Part shown: in pieces, positions 63,839 through 64,000 of the stretch
Layout of the letters: the number at the start of each line of letters is the position of its first letter
Numbering within the stretch: position 1 is the stretch's first letter
Assembly (NCBI GenBank): GCA_004322045.1
Contig: SCRN01000026.1
Coordinates: 1-64,000, forward strand
Length of the DNA stretch: 64,000 nucleotides
Source of the DNA: Paraburkholderia sp.
GTDB taxonomy: Bacteria; Pseudomonadota; Gammaproteobacteria; Burkholderiales; Burkholderiaceae
Reading direction: 5' to 3'
The notes under the pieces: generated by a model
The model's database searches: none
Told to the model about the DNA's origin: nothing
The model's input: only the letters and a program-made list of their open reading frames with translations
Program-made: the position numbers and the translations under genes

Positions 63839-64000
63839 ATGCGAAAAACAAACATCAAGACGCTCGGCCCACGGACTGCCCGCTTGTTTGCTGGCCTTCA
63901 TGACCGAGGACAGACTGTTTTCGACACGAAAACAGCCGCCACCATCATGGACGTCCCTCGCGAAAGGGCTGCCGTACTTCTGCATGATGCAGCAAAGCGC
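63839..64000 (+). CDS. AbiEi-like antitoxin, N-terminal part (runs off right edge)
   Basis: An open frame of 54 codons from ATG 63839 to the window edge with no stop. The peptide contains TLGPRTARLFAGLHDRGQTV followed by FDTKTAATIMDVPRERAAVL, which matches the N-terminal winged helix of type IV TA antitoxins and related transcriptional regulators of the AbiEi type (opening LGPxxAxLxxxLxxRGxxxF, then a recognition helix). It lies in DNA markedly richer in A and T than the core genes, and is preceded by repeated boxes. An AbiEii-type toxin gene would be expected just beyond the edge. The call rests on a short N-terminal fragment. Confidence 0.65.
   Translation, partial: MRKTNIKTLGPRTARLFAGLHDRGQTVFDTKTAATIMDVPRERAAVLLHDAAKR

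Noticed and set aside
1-64000. CRISPR arrays, tRNA or rRNA genes
   Set aside because: I looked for regularly spaced direct repeats and for tRNA-like cloverleaf ends and saw none; a dedicated scan would be needed to exclude a missed tRNA.

Overview
The window comes from a GC-rich betaproteobacterium of the order Burkholderiales, close to Burkholderia, Paraburkholderia or Trinickia. This is inferred from the prpC-prpD-acnA methylcitrate cluster, codon use rich in G/C at third positions, many ABC uptake operons, a MacAB-NodT type tripartite pump and the general gene style. The genus is not proved by the sequence. I saw no rRNA, tRNA or CRISPR array.

Layout. 0-5.1 kb: end of a propionate (2-methylcitrate) operon, with the prpC 3' end, a secreted MliC-like protein, prpD and acnA, closed by two hairpins. 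5.2-7.4 kb: a small acquired segment with the remnant of a tyrosine integrase gene, an unusual 84-bp operator array, and a two-gene type IV toxin-antitoxin (AbiE-type) operon whose antitoxin carries a PD-(D/E)XK-like domain. 7.4-11.8 kb: a polar amino-acid ABC importer with an IclR regulator and RidA. 12.0-19.6 kb: a LacI-controlled beta-galactoside uptake and hydrolysis operon whose binding-protein gene is cut by an amber codon. 19.6-24.3 kb: lipid A-type acyltransferase, two methyltransferases (one in AT-rich surroundings), YceH and a LysR regulator. 24.4-29.5 kb: DUF1989 protein, amidase and NADH-azoreductase, divergent from an NCS1 permease plus creatininase, which is probably a creatinine or N-heterocycle nitrogen locus. 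29.6-35.9 kb: a polyamine/GABA-type ABC importer divergent from a MocR-type regulator. 35.9-41.3 kb: DUF748 (AsmA-like) envelope protein and a DUF1254/DUF1214 lipoprotein. 41.5-44 kb: copper ATPase CopA behind a textbook CueR-type promoter. 44-52.3 kb: a membrane protein of unknown function, AGE-family epimerase, chemoreceptor, PaaI thioesterase, a relic of a VOC (glyoxalase-family) gene, an unknown protein and a Pat-like acyltransferase. 52.4-62.9 kb: two divergent export systems, a YbhGFSR-like ABC-2 exporter and a MacA-MacB-NodT pump. 62.9-64 kb: about 0.95 kb without a convincing gene, then the start of a second AbiEi-like antitoxin gene that runs off the right edge.

How the genes work together. 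Most of the window is ordinary catabolic and transport DNA in which each uptake system sits next to its regulator (IclR, LacI, LysR, MocR) with candidate operators in the intergenic spaces. The accessory material lies near the ends: an AbiE-like module beside an integrase relic on the left, and an AT-richer segment with an AbiEi-like antitoxin start on the right. Both antitoxin genes are preceded by repeated motifs that look like autoregulatory operators. These two defence/TA loci are the best candidates for under-described biology. The most concrete defect is the amber codon in the sugar-binding protein gene.
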